Shown: positions 24,901 to 32,683, numbered from the stretch's first letter. The stretch: DNA of 64,000 nucleotides from Actinomycetes bacterium (GCA_021811865.1 JAKAQB010000009.1:1-64000), one strand, 5' to 3'. Numbers and translations: made by a program. Notes: generated by a model from the letters alone, not told the origin.

Positions 24901-27128
24901 GTGACCTCGTGCCCCTTGCCATGCGCCAGCTCGTCGGCGACCCGCGGGTGGTCCCCCTCCCGCCGCTGCCCGAGGCCCATTGGACAGGGGAGCACCAACA
25001 GGGCGTGACGCGGGTGATGACCCCGGAGCTCGCCGAGCTCGTCGGCTACTTCATGGGTGACGGTTCCCTCAACAGCAGCGGGCTGCGGTTCTGCGTCGCT
25101 TCGGGCGACCTCGACGTCGTGGCCCGCCTGCGTGATCTCGGAAAGGCGGCATTGGGGCTGGAGGCCGTGGTGATCCCCCGGCAGGGCTACGAGGAGGTCC
25201 GGTTCGACTCCGTGCGGCTGACCATGTGGTGGGAGGCCTGTGGCTTCGCCAAGCAGGCGGCCGGAGGCCGTCCGGGCGAGGGTGGCGAAGCCCACATTCC
25301 CGACGCCGTCCTGCACGCCAACGACCCCGAAACCTACGCCGCTTTCGTTCGGGGGCTGTTCGAGGCCTGCGGCGCCACCAGCGCCGGGTGCCCGACGCTC
25401 GAGAGCACGTCTGTGCAGATGGTGCGGGACGTTCAATCGATGTCGCTGGCGCTCGGCTACCCGACGACCCTCGCGGTGCGGGGACGGACCGACCGCTGGG
25501 AGCGGGGGACGGCACCACTGGCGGAGCTCCGCCTCCTGAGCCAAGCTGCGAACACCCGGTGGCTCGGGGAGATCGGCTTCATCGGCCGGCGGAAGAGCGC
25601 CGCTGTCCTGTCGGGCGACGCTGCGCAGGGCGCTCCGGGGGACTGGATCCCCCTGAGCCGGGAGTTGATCGACCGGCTGGCGCCGTACGACGACCGGCTG
25701 CGCAGCGTCCTTCTTCGCGAGCACTCCCGGGGTCGGGTCACCCGGCCAACGGCGCGAGAGCTCTTCGATCGCACCGGCGACGTCGAGCTCGGGCGCCTCC
25801 TCGGGTTCTTCTTCGACCGGATCGAGGCGGCGACGCTCGGCGACGAAGAGCTCACCTACGACCTGTCCGTCCCGGACACCGTCACGTACGTGGCCAACGG
25901 TTTCGTCAGCCACAACACCATCGGTCTCCTGATGGACTGTGACACGACAGGCATCGAGCCCGATCTGGGCTTGGTGAAGCTCAAGAAGCTGGTCGGCGGC
26001 GGCACGATGTCGATCGTCAACCAGACGGTGCCTCGGGCACTCACGCGACTCGGCTACACCGGCTCGCAGACTGCCGCCATCACGGCGTACATCGACGAGC
26101 ACAAGTCGATCGTCGGCGCGCCCCACCTGCGATCCGAGGACCTTCCGGTGTTCGCCTGTTCCATGGGCGACAACACCATCCACTACCGGGGCCACATCCG
26201 CATGATGGGAGCGGTGCAACCGTTCATCTCGGGCGCTATCTCCAAGACGGTCAATGTCCCAGAGGAAGTGACCATCGAAGACGTCGAGCAGCTCAACATC
26301 GAGGCCTGGCAGCTCGGGCTGAAGGCGGTTGCCATCTACAGGGACAACTGCAAGGTTGCGCAGCCACTCGCCACCGCCAAGAAGGACGCCGAGAAGGTGT
26401 CGGACGCAGCAGCCCACGATGCGGAGCTGGCGCGCAAGGTGGCCGACCTCGAGAAGGCGCTCGCCAACCAGACGACGGTTGTCGTCAAGCAGCCCATCCG
26501 GCAGCGCATGCCCCGCCGGCGCCGGTCCAACACCTTCGCGTTCCGTGTGGCGGATTGCGAGGGTTACGTCACCGTTGGCGAGTACGACGACGGGCGGCCG
26601 GGAGAGGTGTTCGTGAAGGTGGCCAAGCAGGGCTCGACCCTCGCCGGGATCATGGACGCCTTTGCCGTCTCGGTCAGCCTGGGGCTGCAGCACGGTGTGC
26701 CGCTGGCGACGTACGTGCGCAAGTACACCAACATGCGCTTCGAGCCGGCGGGCATGACCGACGACCCCGACCTGCGGATCGCCCAGTCCCTCGTCGACTA
26801 CATCTTCCGGCGGCTGGCCGTCGACTACCTGCCGTACGACGAGCGCTTGGAGCTCGGTGTCCTGACGACGGGGGAGCGGACGCAGCAGACCCTGCCCGGC
26901 GTGGAGGAGTCCACCACCCCAAACCTGTCCCTGGTCACCGACCGCGACTACGACGCCGGCGACGACGATGGCCCGCAGCTGCGGCTCGCGCCCCTGCCTC
27001 GGGAGGTGGCCAAGCCGGTCCCTGTCGAATCCGACGCCCCGTACTGCTTCCAATGCGGCGTGCAGATGCAGCGGGCGGGCAGCTGCCACGCCTGCCCGAG
27101 CTGCGGGACGACCAGCGGCTGCTCGTGA
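21990..27128 (+). CDS. nrdJ: B12-dependent ribonucleotide reductase with two inteins
   Basis: A 1712-residue precursor of class II ribonucleotide reductase. The mature enzyme would be about 942 residues after two inteins (residues 148-484 and 877-1309) are removed. Extein landmarks are NSPVWFNIGV, the redox Cys485 in CFILSVDDSMDSIL, the radical-site triad N689-P-C691-S-E693 (NPCSEYM), and APTG joined to TIGLLMDCDTTGIEPD. The C-terminus has a Cys-rich tail (CFQCG, CHACPSCG) that passes electrons. It makes deoxynucleotides using adenosylcobalamin, with or without oxygen. Its stop lies in a TGAG repeat. A short stretch around the active site (24040-24117) uses AT-ending codons unlike the rest. 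Confidence 0.96.
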   Translation: MAIAPERVGIGIRRVFTTPGQDPYDTVTWERRDARIIHWSTGAVAFEQLGVEVPSTWSVNATNILAQKYFRGTLGTPEREWSLRQVVDRVVDAITAWGRKDGYFVDDTEARTFSDELRYAIIHQRAAFNSPVWFNIGVAGVPQQGSACQPYDAPVSTPEGLVPIGRLVEEGAVGTKVYDAHGVTRVVAVKSNGVKPVLRVHTRVGVTLDVTADHLVWRSGGPGGSAFVPAGELRPGDAVSWCRTESYGTGEITHRRLSEAALAGWIQSDGEVGAASLEARTVTRDELAWVSAALQRAFPAGRLLVDEEADRRRIRVSGDDGLRDFLRRWQLSTDAAGAVPASLWGAPLPIVRAYLRSLFQARGYVADRRDGPVIGLDLDSEDVARATQLLLGRFGILAAVGDDDDGWSVAVRDLGDRSRFCEEIGFVDRHKALELEQSLAMPGRCLRDVERLEIERIEPLGERPVYDIQTESGEYLSGNVRVHNCFILSVDDSMDSILNWYTEEGIIFKGGSGAGVNLSRIRSSKEGLRGGGTASGPVSFMRGADASAGTIKSGGKTRRAAKMVILNVDHPDVQDFVWCKAIEERKARALRDAGFDMDLDGKDSHSIQYQNANNSVRVTDEFMQAVLDDADWHLRAVTDGRILQTVKARDLFREIAEAAWQCADPGLQFDTTINKWHTAPRSGRINGSNPCSEYMHVDNSACNLASLNLLAFLEPDGTFDVEGFRSTVEVAFTAQEIIVGNADYPTEKIADNSRRFRQLGIGYANLGALLMAQGLPYDSDAGRAWAASLTALLTGHAYATSARTAARMGPFAGYTENREAMLDVLRMHRDAAAHIDEDLVPPELLSAAQESWDTAVEVAQEFGVRNAQASVLAPTGCLVGGSLVATERGLVRLRSLGDPEGAEWQDLGIAVQTDDGPRAATKFYVNGLEPVVTVTTGSGYRIQGTPQHRVKVVDERTGAWEWRRFADLREGDLVPLAMRQLVGDPRVVPLPPLPEAHWTGEHQQGVTRVMTPELAELVGYFMGDGSLNSSGLRFCVASGDLDVVARLRDLGKAALGLEAVVIPRQGYEEVRFDSVRLTMWWEACGFAKQAAGGRPGEGGEAHIPDAVLHANDPETYAAFVRGLFEACGATSAGCPTLESTSVQMVRDVQSMSLALGYPTTLAVRGRTDRWERGTAPLAELRLLSQAANTRWLGEIGFIGRRKSAAVLSGDAAQGAPGDWIPLSRELIDRLAPYDDRLRSVLLREHSRGRVTRPTARELFDRTGDVELGRLLGFFFDRIEAATLGDEELTYDLSVPDTVTYVANGFVSHNTIGLLMDCDTTGIEPDLGLVKLKKLVGGGTMSIVNQTVPRALTRLGYTGSQTAAITAYIDEHKSIVGAPHLRSEDLPVFACSMGDNTIHYRGHIRMMGAVQPFISGAISKTVNVPEEVTIEDVEQLNIEAWQLGLKAVAIYRDNCKVAQPLATAKKDAEKVSDAAAHDAELARKVADLEKALANQTTVVVKQPIRQRMPRRRRSNTFAFRVADCEGYVTVGEYDDGRPGEVFVKVAKQGSTLAGIMDAFAVSVSLGLQHGVPLATYVRKYTNMRFEPAGMTDDPDLRIAQSLVDYIFRRLAVDYLPYDERLELGVLTTGERTQQTLPGVEESTTPNLSLVTDRDYDAGDDDGPQLRLAPLPREVAKPVPVESDAPYCFQCGVQMQRAGSCHACPSCGTTSGCS
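22431..23441 (+). other. Intein 1 of NrdJ (337 residues)
   Basis: It begins with Cys148 (CQPYDAPVSTPEGL) and ends VRVHN before Cys485, so splicing would use Cys1 and Cys+1. Block B is the VTADH histidine motif near residue 211; block F is VYDIQTESGEYLSG. A LAGLIDADG-type endonuclease sits inside (AGWIQSDGEV near 262; LRSLFQARGYV near 353). The second motif reads QARG where the catalytic Asp is expected, so the endonuclease is probably dead. The insertion lies directly before the redox-active cysteine. Confidence 0.93.
24618..25916 (+). other. Intein 2 of NrdJ (433 residues)
   Basis: It begins with Cys877 (CLVGGSLVATERGL), has block B GTPQHRV, and ends NGFVSHN before Thr1310. The endonuclease core has LAELVGYFMGDGSL (Asp kept) near 1013-1026, but the second motif is FVRGLFEACG, with Cys in place of the catalytic Asp. 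It splits the conserved sequence APTG and TIGLLMDCDTTG. Because both splice ends are intact, self-splicing should still work. Confidence 0.93.
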
Positions 27129-27151
27129 GTGAGTGAGTGAGTGAGTGAGTG
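27126..27151. repeat. TGAG tetranucleotide repeat at the nrdJ stop
   Basis: Six TGAG units followed by TG. The nrdJ stop TGA is its first codon. With a 4-base period the repeat places TGA in all three frames. Confidence 0.95.
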
Positions 27152-27349
27152 CCGGCGGCAGCGCCGTCGCCGGCCCTCGACAGGCGCCGAGCGGGTAGCT
27201 CGGTGCACAGCGGTGACCTCGGGAGATTTCACGGCCGGATCGGTCGCCAGCGCACCGACCTCGACGCACGGTGCCGGTTGGTCGAGCGGCCTGCTCAGCT
27301 GTGGCACGGGCGTCGGGCGTTGGTCGCTGCCACGGGGTAGGGCACGGTC

Positions 27350-27610
27350 GTGCCGGCACGCCTGAAGCTGGACCTCCACGACATCTACAACAACGGCGAC
27401 GAGATCGACCGGGCGCTGCGGGCGGTGATGGAGGAGGCGGTGCGCAAGCGGGCCAGCGTGATCGAGATCATCCCGGGGAAGGGGAGCGGGCAGCTGAAGA
27501 AGCACGTGCTGCGCTTCCTCGACCAGCGGGAGATGAAGGCGCTGTACCACCGGGTGGAGAAGGACAGCGACAACTTCGGGCGGGTCTTCGTGCACTTCCG
27601 GTGGAAGTGA
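27350..27610 (+). CDS. Smr-domain protein
   Basis: An 86-residue single-domain Smr protein: LDLHDI at the start and IEIIPGKGSGQLKKHVLRFL, which matches the conserved HGxGxG-type loop of Smr (here PGKGSGQL). Smr domains occur at the end of MutS2 and alone; several are DNA or RNA endonucleases. The LDLHD histidine and the GKGSG loop needed for nicking are kept. It follows nrdJ after 221 bases in which I see no gene. GTG start. Confidence 0.85.
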   Translation: MPARLKLDLHDIYNNGDEIDRALRAVMEEAVRKRASVIEIIPGKGSGQLKKHVLRFLDQREMKALYHRVEKDSDNFGRVFVHFRWK

Positions 27611-27649
27611 CGCCGAAAGAGGGACTGCTCGCCGGAGGACCCCCGCTGT

Positions 27650-27662
27650 CCCCGCTGCGGGG
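27650..27662. terminator. Short hairpin between smr and acyl-CoA dehydrogenase genes
   Basis: CCCCG and CGGGG flank CTG in the 56-base gap between convergent genes. It is a weak candidate terminator without T-tract. Confidence 0.3.
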
Positions 27663-27666
27663 CCGA

Positions 27667-28839
27667 TCAGCGGGCGGGCCAGGGGTGCAGGAGCTGGTCC
27701 AGGCCGCGCTTGGCGATCTCGTTGCTCACGATCAACCGCTGGATCTCGCTGGTGCCCTCCCAGATGCGATCGACGCGGATGTCCCGGTAGAGCCGCTCCA
27801 CCGCGTACTCCCGCATATAGCCCCGGCCGCCGAAGATCTGCACGGCCCGGTCGATCACCCGGCCGGCCGCCTCCGACGCGACCGTCTTCGCCATGGCGGC
27901 CTTGGCGTGCACCAGCTTGCGGGGCATGCCTGCGTCGCACTCGGACGCCACCTGGTAGGTGAGGGCCCGCATGGTCGCGATGTCCATCGCGCTGTCGGCG
28001 AGCATGCCCTCGATCATCTGGTTGTCCATGAGCACCCGGCCGAACTGGCGGCGGGCCCGGGCCCACTCGGTCGCCTCCCGCAGGGCGCGCTCCGCCGCGC
28101 CGGCGCAGCGCGCCGCGATCATGAGGCGCTCCTCGACGAACCACTCCCGCGTCAGCTCGGCACCCGCCCCCACGCCTCCGAGCACCGAGGCCCCAGCGAC
28201 CCGCACCCCCTCGAGGGTGAAGATGGGGTGCTTGTAGACGAAGGTGTGCATGTAGCGGGGGGTGCGCTTGATGCTCACGCCGGGCGTGTCCCGGTCCACC
28301 AGGAACAACGTGGGCAGGTGGTCGGGCTCCACGATCGCCATGACGATGAGGAAGTCGGCCACGTCCCCAACGGTCACGAACCACTTCTCGCCGTCGAGGC
28401 GGTAGCCGTCGCCGTCGGGCGTCGCCGTTGTCGTGATGGCCGTGAAGTCGGAGCCGGCCGATTCCTCGGTCACGGCGTAGCTGTCCCGCCGGTCGCCCCG
28501 GGCGGCCGGCAGGAGGTAGCGCTCGCGCTGAACGGCGTCACACGCCGTGAGGGCGTTCGCCGGCCGCCACACAACGTCCCACAAGGCGTTGGTGAGCTGG
28601 CCCAGCTCCTCTTGCACCAGGACCTGATCGAGCACCGACAGGCCCTGGCCGCCCCACTCCTCGGGAACGTTGACGGCGTTGAGGCGAAGCTCGAGGACGT
28701 GCGCCCTGAGCTCCGTGAGGGTCTCGGCCGGCAGGCCGTCGCCCTCCTCGCACGCCTGCTCGAACGGTGCGATCAGCTTCGTCAGCTCGGCAGCTCGCGC
28801 CTTCAGCTCGTTCTGGGCAGGGGTGTAGGTGAGATCCAC
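27667..28839 (-). CDS. Acyl-CoA dehydrogenase
   Basis: A 390-residue flavoenzyme of the acyl-CoA dehydrogenase fold. YAVTEESAGSDFTAI and GEKWFVTVGDVADF form the FAD/substrate middle domain. The C-terminal helical domain has QIFGGRGYMREYAVERLYRD and ends with WEGTSEIQRL. The catalytic base is uncertain: Glu in YMREYAVER or elsewhere. It oxidises an acyl-CoA to the trans-2-enoyl-CoA. A TetR gene lies 47 bases upstream on the same strand and likely controls it. Confidence 0.92.
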   Translation of the reverse strand: MDLTYTPAQNELKARAAELTKLIAPFEQACEEGDGLPAETLTELRAHVLELRLNAVNVPEEWGGQGLSVLDQVLVQEELGQLTNALWDVVWRPANALTACDAVQRERYLLPAARGDRRDSYAVTEESAGSDFTAITTTATPDGDGYRLDGEKWFVTVGDVADFLIVMAIVEPDHLPTLFLVDRDTPGVSIKRTPRYMHTFVYKHPIFTLEGVRVAGASVLGGVGAGAELTREWFVEERLMIAARCAGAAERALREATEWARARRQFGRVLMDNQMIEGMLADSAMDIATMRALTYQVASECDAGMPRKLVHAKAAMAKTVASEAAGRVIDRAVQIFGGRGYMREYAVERLYRDIRVDRIWEGTSEIQRLIVSNEIAKRGLDQLLHPWPAR

Positions 28840-28850
28840 GGCCGGCCTCC

Positions 28851-28882
28851 TCTGTCAACTCGACCGATCATAACATGACAGA
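28851..28882. promoter_or_regulatory. Operator/promoter of the acyl-CoA dehydrogenase gene
   Basis: TCTGTCA (28851-28857) and TGACAGA (28876-28882) are perfect 7-base arms around 18 bases. The spacer contains a -10-like TATGAT on the minus strand (28867-28872). This is the layout expected of a TetR operator that blocks the promoter. Confidence 0.55.
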
Positions 28883-28886
28883 CGTA

Positions 28887-29495
28887 CTACAAAGAGCGGG
28901 AGGCCGGGGAGCGCAGTGCGGCGAGGTAGTCGGTGGTGAGCTGCACCAGCCGCCGGCGCGAGAGCCGCTCGGGCTCGAAGACCGCCTGGATGCTCAGGCC
29001 GTCGACGAGCGCGGCGAGCCGGCGGGCCTCGTTGGCGGGACGGAGGTCGGCGGGGACCTCGCCGGCGTGCACGGCTTCCTCGAAGTGGCGGCGGAGCAGC
29101 GCCCGCCACTCGCCGTAGTAGCGCCGTTGCTCAGCGGCGAGGTCCCCGTCGCCGAACGCCCGGCTCCAGAAGTTGAGCCAGACGGTCATCTCGAGGGTCT
29201 GTTCCTCGCCGACGGGGAGCACGGACCCGACAACCGCCTCGAGGGCCGCCAGGCCTGACATGCCCGCCGTCCGGGCGGTGATCCGGTGGCGCTCCCGGTC
29301 CCAGACCTGCCGCAGGGCGGTGCGGAGGATCTCGTCCTTGTCGCGGAAGTAGTGGCTGATGACGCCGGTCGAGTAGCCCGCCTCGACCGCGATGTCCCTG
29401 ATGCTCACCCGGTCCAGCCCGACGCGGGCGACGAGTCGCCAGGTCGCCTCCACGACCTGCTCGCGCCGGGCTTGTCGATCGACGATCTTCGGCAC
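28887..29495 (-). CDS. TetR-family repressor
   Basis: A 202-residue TetR protein. The helix-turn-helix is at about 25-50 (SIRDIAVEAGYSTGVISHYF), followed by a BetI-like C-terminal ligand-binding domain. It is upstream of an acyl-CoA dehydrogenase on the same strand and divergent, with only 29 bases between, from a short-chain dehydrogenase. A palindrome between it and the dehydrogenase is a likely operator. The ligand is probably an acyl-CoA or related compound, by context only. Confidence 0.92.
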   Translation of the reverse strand: MPKIVDRQARREQVVEATWRLVARVGLDRVSIRDIAVEAGYSTGVISHYFRDKDEILRTALRQVWDRERHRITARTAGMSGLAALEAVVGSVLPVGEEQTLEMTVWLNFWSRAFGDGDLAAEQRRYYGEWRALLRRHFEEAVHAGEVPADLRPANEARRLAALVDGLSIQAVFEPERLSRRRLVQLTTDYLAALRSPASRSL

Positions 29496-29524
29496 CTTCA
29501 GCCCACTCCCGTTAGGATCGGGCG

Positions 29525-30364
29525 ACGCCCCGGTCGGTCCTCGCCCCTGACGCCAACGCCGGCGCCGTAGCGCTCGTCTCGGGCGGCGGCACGGGCATCG
29601 GGCGCGCCACCGCGCTGGAACTGGCCCGTACCGGGGCGGACGTGGTCGTGTGCGGGCGGCGTGCCGGTTTGCTCGAGGAGACCGTGGCTGCCGTCGAGGA
29701 GGCCGGCGGCACGGCGCTGGCGGTCCCCTCTGACCTGCGTGAGCACGACGCGGTGGTGGCTGTCGTGGACGCCGCCGTCGATCGCTTCGGTTGCGTGGAC
29801 GTGCTCGTCAACAACGCGGGGGGTCAGTTCGCCGCCGCACCGGAGGAGATCAGCGCCAACGGGTGGAGGGCGGTGCACCGCTTGTCGGTGGAGGCGGTTT
29901 GGGACCTCACCCACGAGGTTGCGACCCGCTCGATGATCCCGAGACGACGTGGGGTGGTCGTGTTCATCGGGTTCAGCCCGCGCCGTGGCCTGCCCGACAT
30001 GGTGCATGCGGCCGCCGCCCGGGCAGCGGTGGAGAACCTCGCCGGGGGCCTGGCCTGCGCTTGGAGCCGCTACGGGATCCGCTCGGTGTGCGTAAGCCCG
30101 GGCAACATCGCCACCGAGGCGCTCGACGGCTACGGGGAGCAGGCCGTTGCCGCATGGGGGCGGTCGGTGCCGCTCGGGCGGCTCGGGACCGCTGACGAGG
30201 TCGCGACGGTGATCGCCTTCCTCGCGTCGGTCGGGGCGGCGTACGTCACCGGTTCGACCGTGCTCGTCGACGGGGGCGCCGACGCCTGGGGACAGGGCGG
30301 ACCGCCGCCCGCGCGTCACAGCGACCCGACGGTGGACACGACCAGCCGGGCGTCTACACCGTAG
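29525..30364 (+). CDS. Short-chain dehydrogenase, dienoyl-CoA reductase-like
   Basis: A 279-residue Rossmann protein. The cofactor loop is VALVSGGGTGIGRAT, then LVNNAGG, then the region GLPDMVHAAAARAAVENL in which the usual catalytic Tyr is absent, as in 2,4-dienoyl-CoA reductases. It probably acts in fatty-acid oxidation, fitting the nearby acyl-CoA dehydrogenase and CoA ligase. No ATG, GTG or TTG exists between an in-frame TAG (29513) and the cofactor loop. An ACG at 29525 lies where the family Met belongs, and a TAGGAT -10 box (29513-29518) puts transcription start at about this base. The next GTG (29642) would cut off the cofactor site. Confidence 0.85.
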   Translation, partial: TPRSVLAPDANAGAVALVSGGGTGIGRATALELARTGADVVVCGRRAGLLEETVAAVEEAGGTALAVPSDLREHDAVVAVVDAAVDRFGCVDVLVNNAGGQFAAAPEEISANGWRAVHRLSVEAVWDLTHEVATRSMIPRRRGVVVFIGFSPRRGLPDMVHAAAARAAVENLAGGLACAWSRYGIRSVCVSPGNIATEALDGYGEQAVAAWGRSVPLGRLGTADEVATVIAFLASVGAAYVTGSTVLVDGGADAWGQGGPPPARHSDPTVDTTSRASTP

Positions 30365-32418
30365 GCGCCGGCGTGCCCGACGACGAGAGGGTTGACCTCG
30401 AGCTCCGCGACGGCGGGGTGGGCGGCGGCCGCCTGGGAGAGGGCTGCGGCGGCGGCGCCGGCCGCGGCCACGTCGAGGGCCGGCCGGCCCCGGGCCCCTG
30501 TCAGCAGCGGTGCACCCCGTAGGGACCTGACCAGCGCCTCCCCCTGGACGGCGGTGAGCGGGGCGAGGGCGGCGGCCACGTCGCCAAGGACCTCGGTGTG
30601 GACGCCCCCCAACCCGACGACGGCGACCGGGCCGAAGCGGGGATCGCGCACGCAGCCGACGAGCAGCTCGACCGCCCCGTCGAGGGGCACCATGGTCTCG
30701 ACCGACAGGGGCGCCGGCCCGAGGCGTGACCACAGGTCGGCGGCAGCACGGGCGAGTTGGTCCTCGTCGCCGACGTCGAGGACCACCCCGCCCTGGTCGG
30801 ACTTGTGCTCGAGCGCCACCGCCTTGACCACGACCGGCCAGCCGAGGAGATCGGCCGCCACGGTCGCCTCGCTGATGTCGGAGACGCGGTGGGCGGCGAC
30901 GAGAGGGAACCCGTGGGACTCGAGCAGCGCCCGCGCCGCGAAGTAGCCGCCCAACGCCGGACCGGGGCACGGCGCCGGCAGGTCCGGCACGCCGAGCGGC
31001 GGTTGGGTCGCGCGCCGCCACAGCCGTGCGGCCACCCAGGCGGCGTCGGCGACGTCCAGGAACACCGGGATGCCGCCGGCTCGTAGCCGGCCGACTGGTG
31101 AGTCGGGGTCCGTTCGGCTGTTTCCGGCGGGCATGGTGTTGGCGTACATGGTGTGCGTGAGGACGGGCTTGCCCGACTTGGCTGCTTGCTCGACCATCGT
31201 GGAGGCGACCTCGAGCTCGACCGCGGCGATCTCCGGCCCGTAGTCCCCGTAGCCCCCGAAATATCCGGTCATGAGGACAGCATCGACGTCGTCGGCGTCG
31301 AGCAGGGTTCCGAGCACGCGGGAGAACGACCACAGGTCCTTCTCGCCCGCGCCGGCCAGGTCGACGGGATTGGCGGTGCCCCCGGCCGTGCCGGTGGCAT
31401 CTGCGAGCCGCGCCGCCAGGTCGGCATCGAAGGCGGGCACGACCAGGCCGCTGCGCTCGGCCACGTCGGCGGCGATGGCACCGTGACCGCCGCCGTCGGC
31501 CAGGATCCCCACCTTCGGTCCCCGTGGGGCCGGCACGAGGAGCCCCTGGACGAGGTTGATCAGCTCCTTCGGAGTGGTGACGCGTTGGATGCCGGCGGCG
31601 CGGCAGGCGGCGTCGATGGATCGCTCCCCTGACACCATCGCGCCGGTGTGGGACCGGGCGGCGCGCTCCGCTGCTCCTCCGCCACCGACGGAGATCATGA
31701 CGACCGGCTTGCCTGACCGGGCGATCGCCTCAGCGGCTCGTAGGAAGCGGCGCCCGTCGCGGACGTCCTCGCAGTAGACGGTGACGGCCTCGACCGTGGG
31801 GGAGCGGCCGAAGTCCTCGACGAGATCGGCGACCTCGAGGTCGGCCTGGTTGCCGATGGACGCGAAGCGGGAGAAGCCCAGGCCGGCGGCGCCGGCGAGC
31901 ATGCCGAGCTCCAGGGCGAGGTTGCCGCTCTGGGAGATGAGGCCGATGCTCCCTTCTGGTAGATCGTTGGATGCCAGGTGGAGATCGGCGGCGGTGTCGG
32001 CCAGGCCAAGGCAGTTGGGCCCGAGCAGCACGGCGCCGGCGGCCCGGATGCGTTCGACGGCGGCCCGCTCGCGCGCCGCTCCCTGCGGACCGGTCTCGGC
32101 CAGGCCGGCGGTGATGCCGAGCAGCGCCGTGGCGCCCGCCTCCAAGGCGTCGTCCACGGCCTGTTCGAACGACGTCGCCGGGACGCATAGGACCACGAGC
32201 TCGGGCTTTGCCGGCAGCTCGCGCAGCGACGGGTACGCCCGGCGACCGAGCACGGTCGCCGCCCGGCGGTTGACGAGGTAGACGTCGCGGCGGTGCTCGC
32301 CCCGCAGCGCGTTGCGGGCCAGCCAATGGCCCCACTTCCGCTGATCGTCGGAGGCCCCGAGCACGGCGAGCGACCTCGGGTCGAAGAGCGGCCGCAGGTC
32401 CCGGGTCAAGGGCCCCAC
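30316..32418 (-). CDS. ADP-forming acyl-CoA synthetase
   Basis: A 700-residue single-chain enzyme: CoA-binding domain (LFDPRSLAVLGASDDQRKWG), succinyl-CoA-ligase-like domains with the phospho-His region LADGGGHGAIAADVAERSG, and a C-terminal ATP-grasp domain (GWPVVVKAVALEHKSDQGGV). It makes acyl-CoA from acid, CoA and ATP with ADP and phosphate as products, or runs in reverse. The GTG at 32418 precedes the family start; the open frame continues upstream into an ABC-transporter relic. Its 3' end overlaps that of the convergent dehydrogenase by 49 bases. Confidence 0.9.
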   Translation of the reverse strand: MGPLTRDLRPLFDPRSLAVLGASDDQRKWGHWLARNALRGEHRRDVYLVNRRAATVLGRRAYPSLRELPAKPELVVLCVPATSFEQAVDDALEAGATALLGITAGLAETGPQGAARERAAVERIRAAGAVLLGPNCLGLADTAADLHLASNDLPEGSIGLISQSGNLALELGMLAGAAGLGFSRFASIGNQADLEVADLVEDFGRSPTVEAVTVYCEDVRDGRRFLRAAEAIARSGKPVVMISVGGGGAAERAARSHTGAMVSGERSIDAACRAAGIQRVTTPKELINLVQGLLVPAPRGPKVGILADGGGHGAIAADVAERSGLVVPAFDADLAARLADATGTAGGTANPVDLAGAGEKDLWSFSRVLGTLLDADDVDAVLMTGYFGGYGDYGPEIAAVELEVASTMVEQAAKSGKPVLTHTMYANTMPAGNSRTDPDSPVGRLRAGGIPVFLDVADAAWVAARLWRRATQPPLGVPDLPAPCPGPALGGYFAARALLESHGFPLVAAHRVSDISEATVAADLLGWPVVVKAVALEHKSDQGGVVLDVGDEDQLARAAADLWSRLGPAPLSVETMVPLDGAVELLVGCVRDPRFGPVAVVGLGGVHTEVLGDVAAALAPLTAVQGEALVRSLRGAPLLTGARGRPALDVAAAGAAAAALSQAAAAHPAVAELEVNPLVVGHAGAYGVDARLVVSTVGSL

Positions 32419-32451
32419 TGTTGGGCGGGGGTCGCCTCGCGCCAGGCGAGG

Positions 32452-32526
32452 CTCGACGATGACGGCTTGGACGGAGACGTCGAGGGCGGAGGTGACCTCG
32501 TCGCAGACCAGCAGGGTGGGTTCGAC
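32452..32526 (-). pseudogene. ABC-transporter ATPase relic (Walker B segment)
   Basis: In frame with and just upstream of the acyl-CoA synthetase start, the minus strand encodes EPTLLVCDEVTSALDVSVQA. This is the Walker B and following loop of an OppF/DppF-type peptide transporter ATPase. Upstream codons look like an eroded signature region. Nothing else of the transporter is left, so this is a decayed gene piece. Confidence 0.7.
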
Positions 32527-32683
32527 ATCGGGTGCCGCTCGCCCCACCGCAGCACTGCGACCGGTTGCGCCGGAGCGGTGTCCAGCATCTCGTCGACGAG
32601 CATCGGCTTTCCCCCGGTTGTACGACGCCCGTACTGTAACCACCCCGGGGCGGCCGGTCGGCTCGCACGCTACCGTGGCCACC

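Noticed and set aside
24672..27359. 895-codon open frame on the minus strand opposite nrdJ
   Set aside because: High GC at third positions removes stops from antisense frames. The product has no recognisable domain and lies wholly over a conserved gene. The same holds for long frames opposite 18960-21389, 31730-35461 and over 50724-54032.
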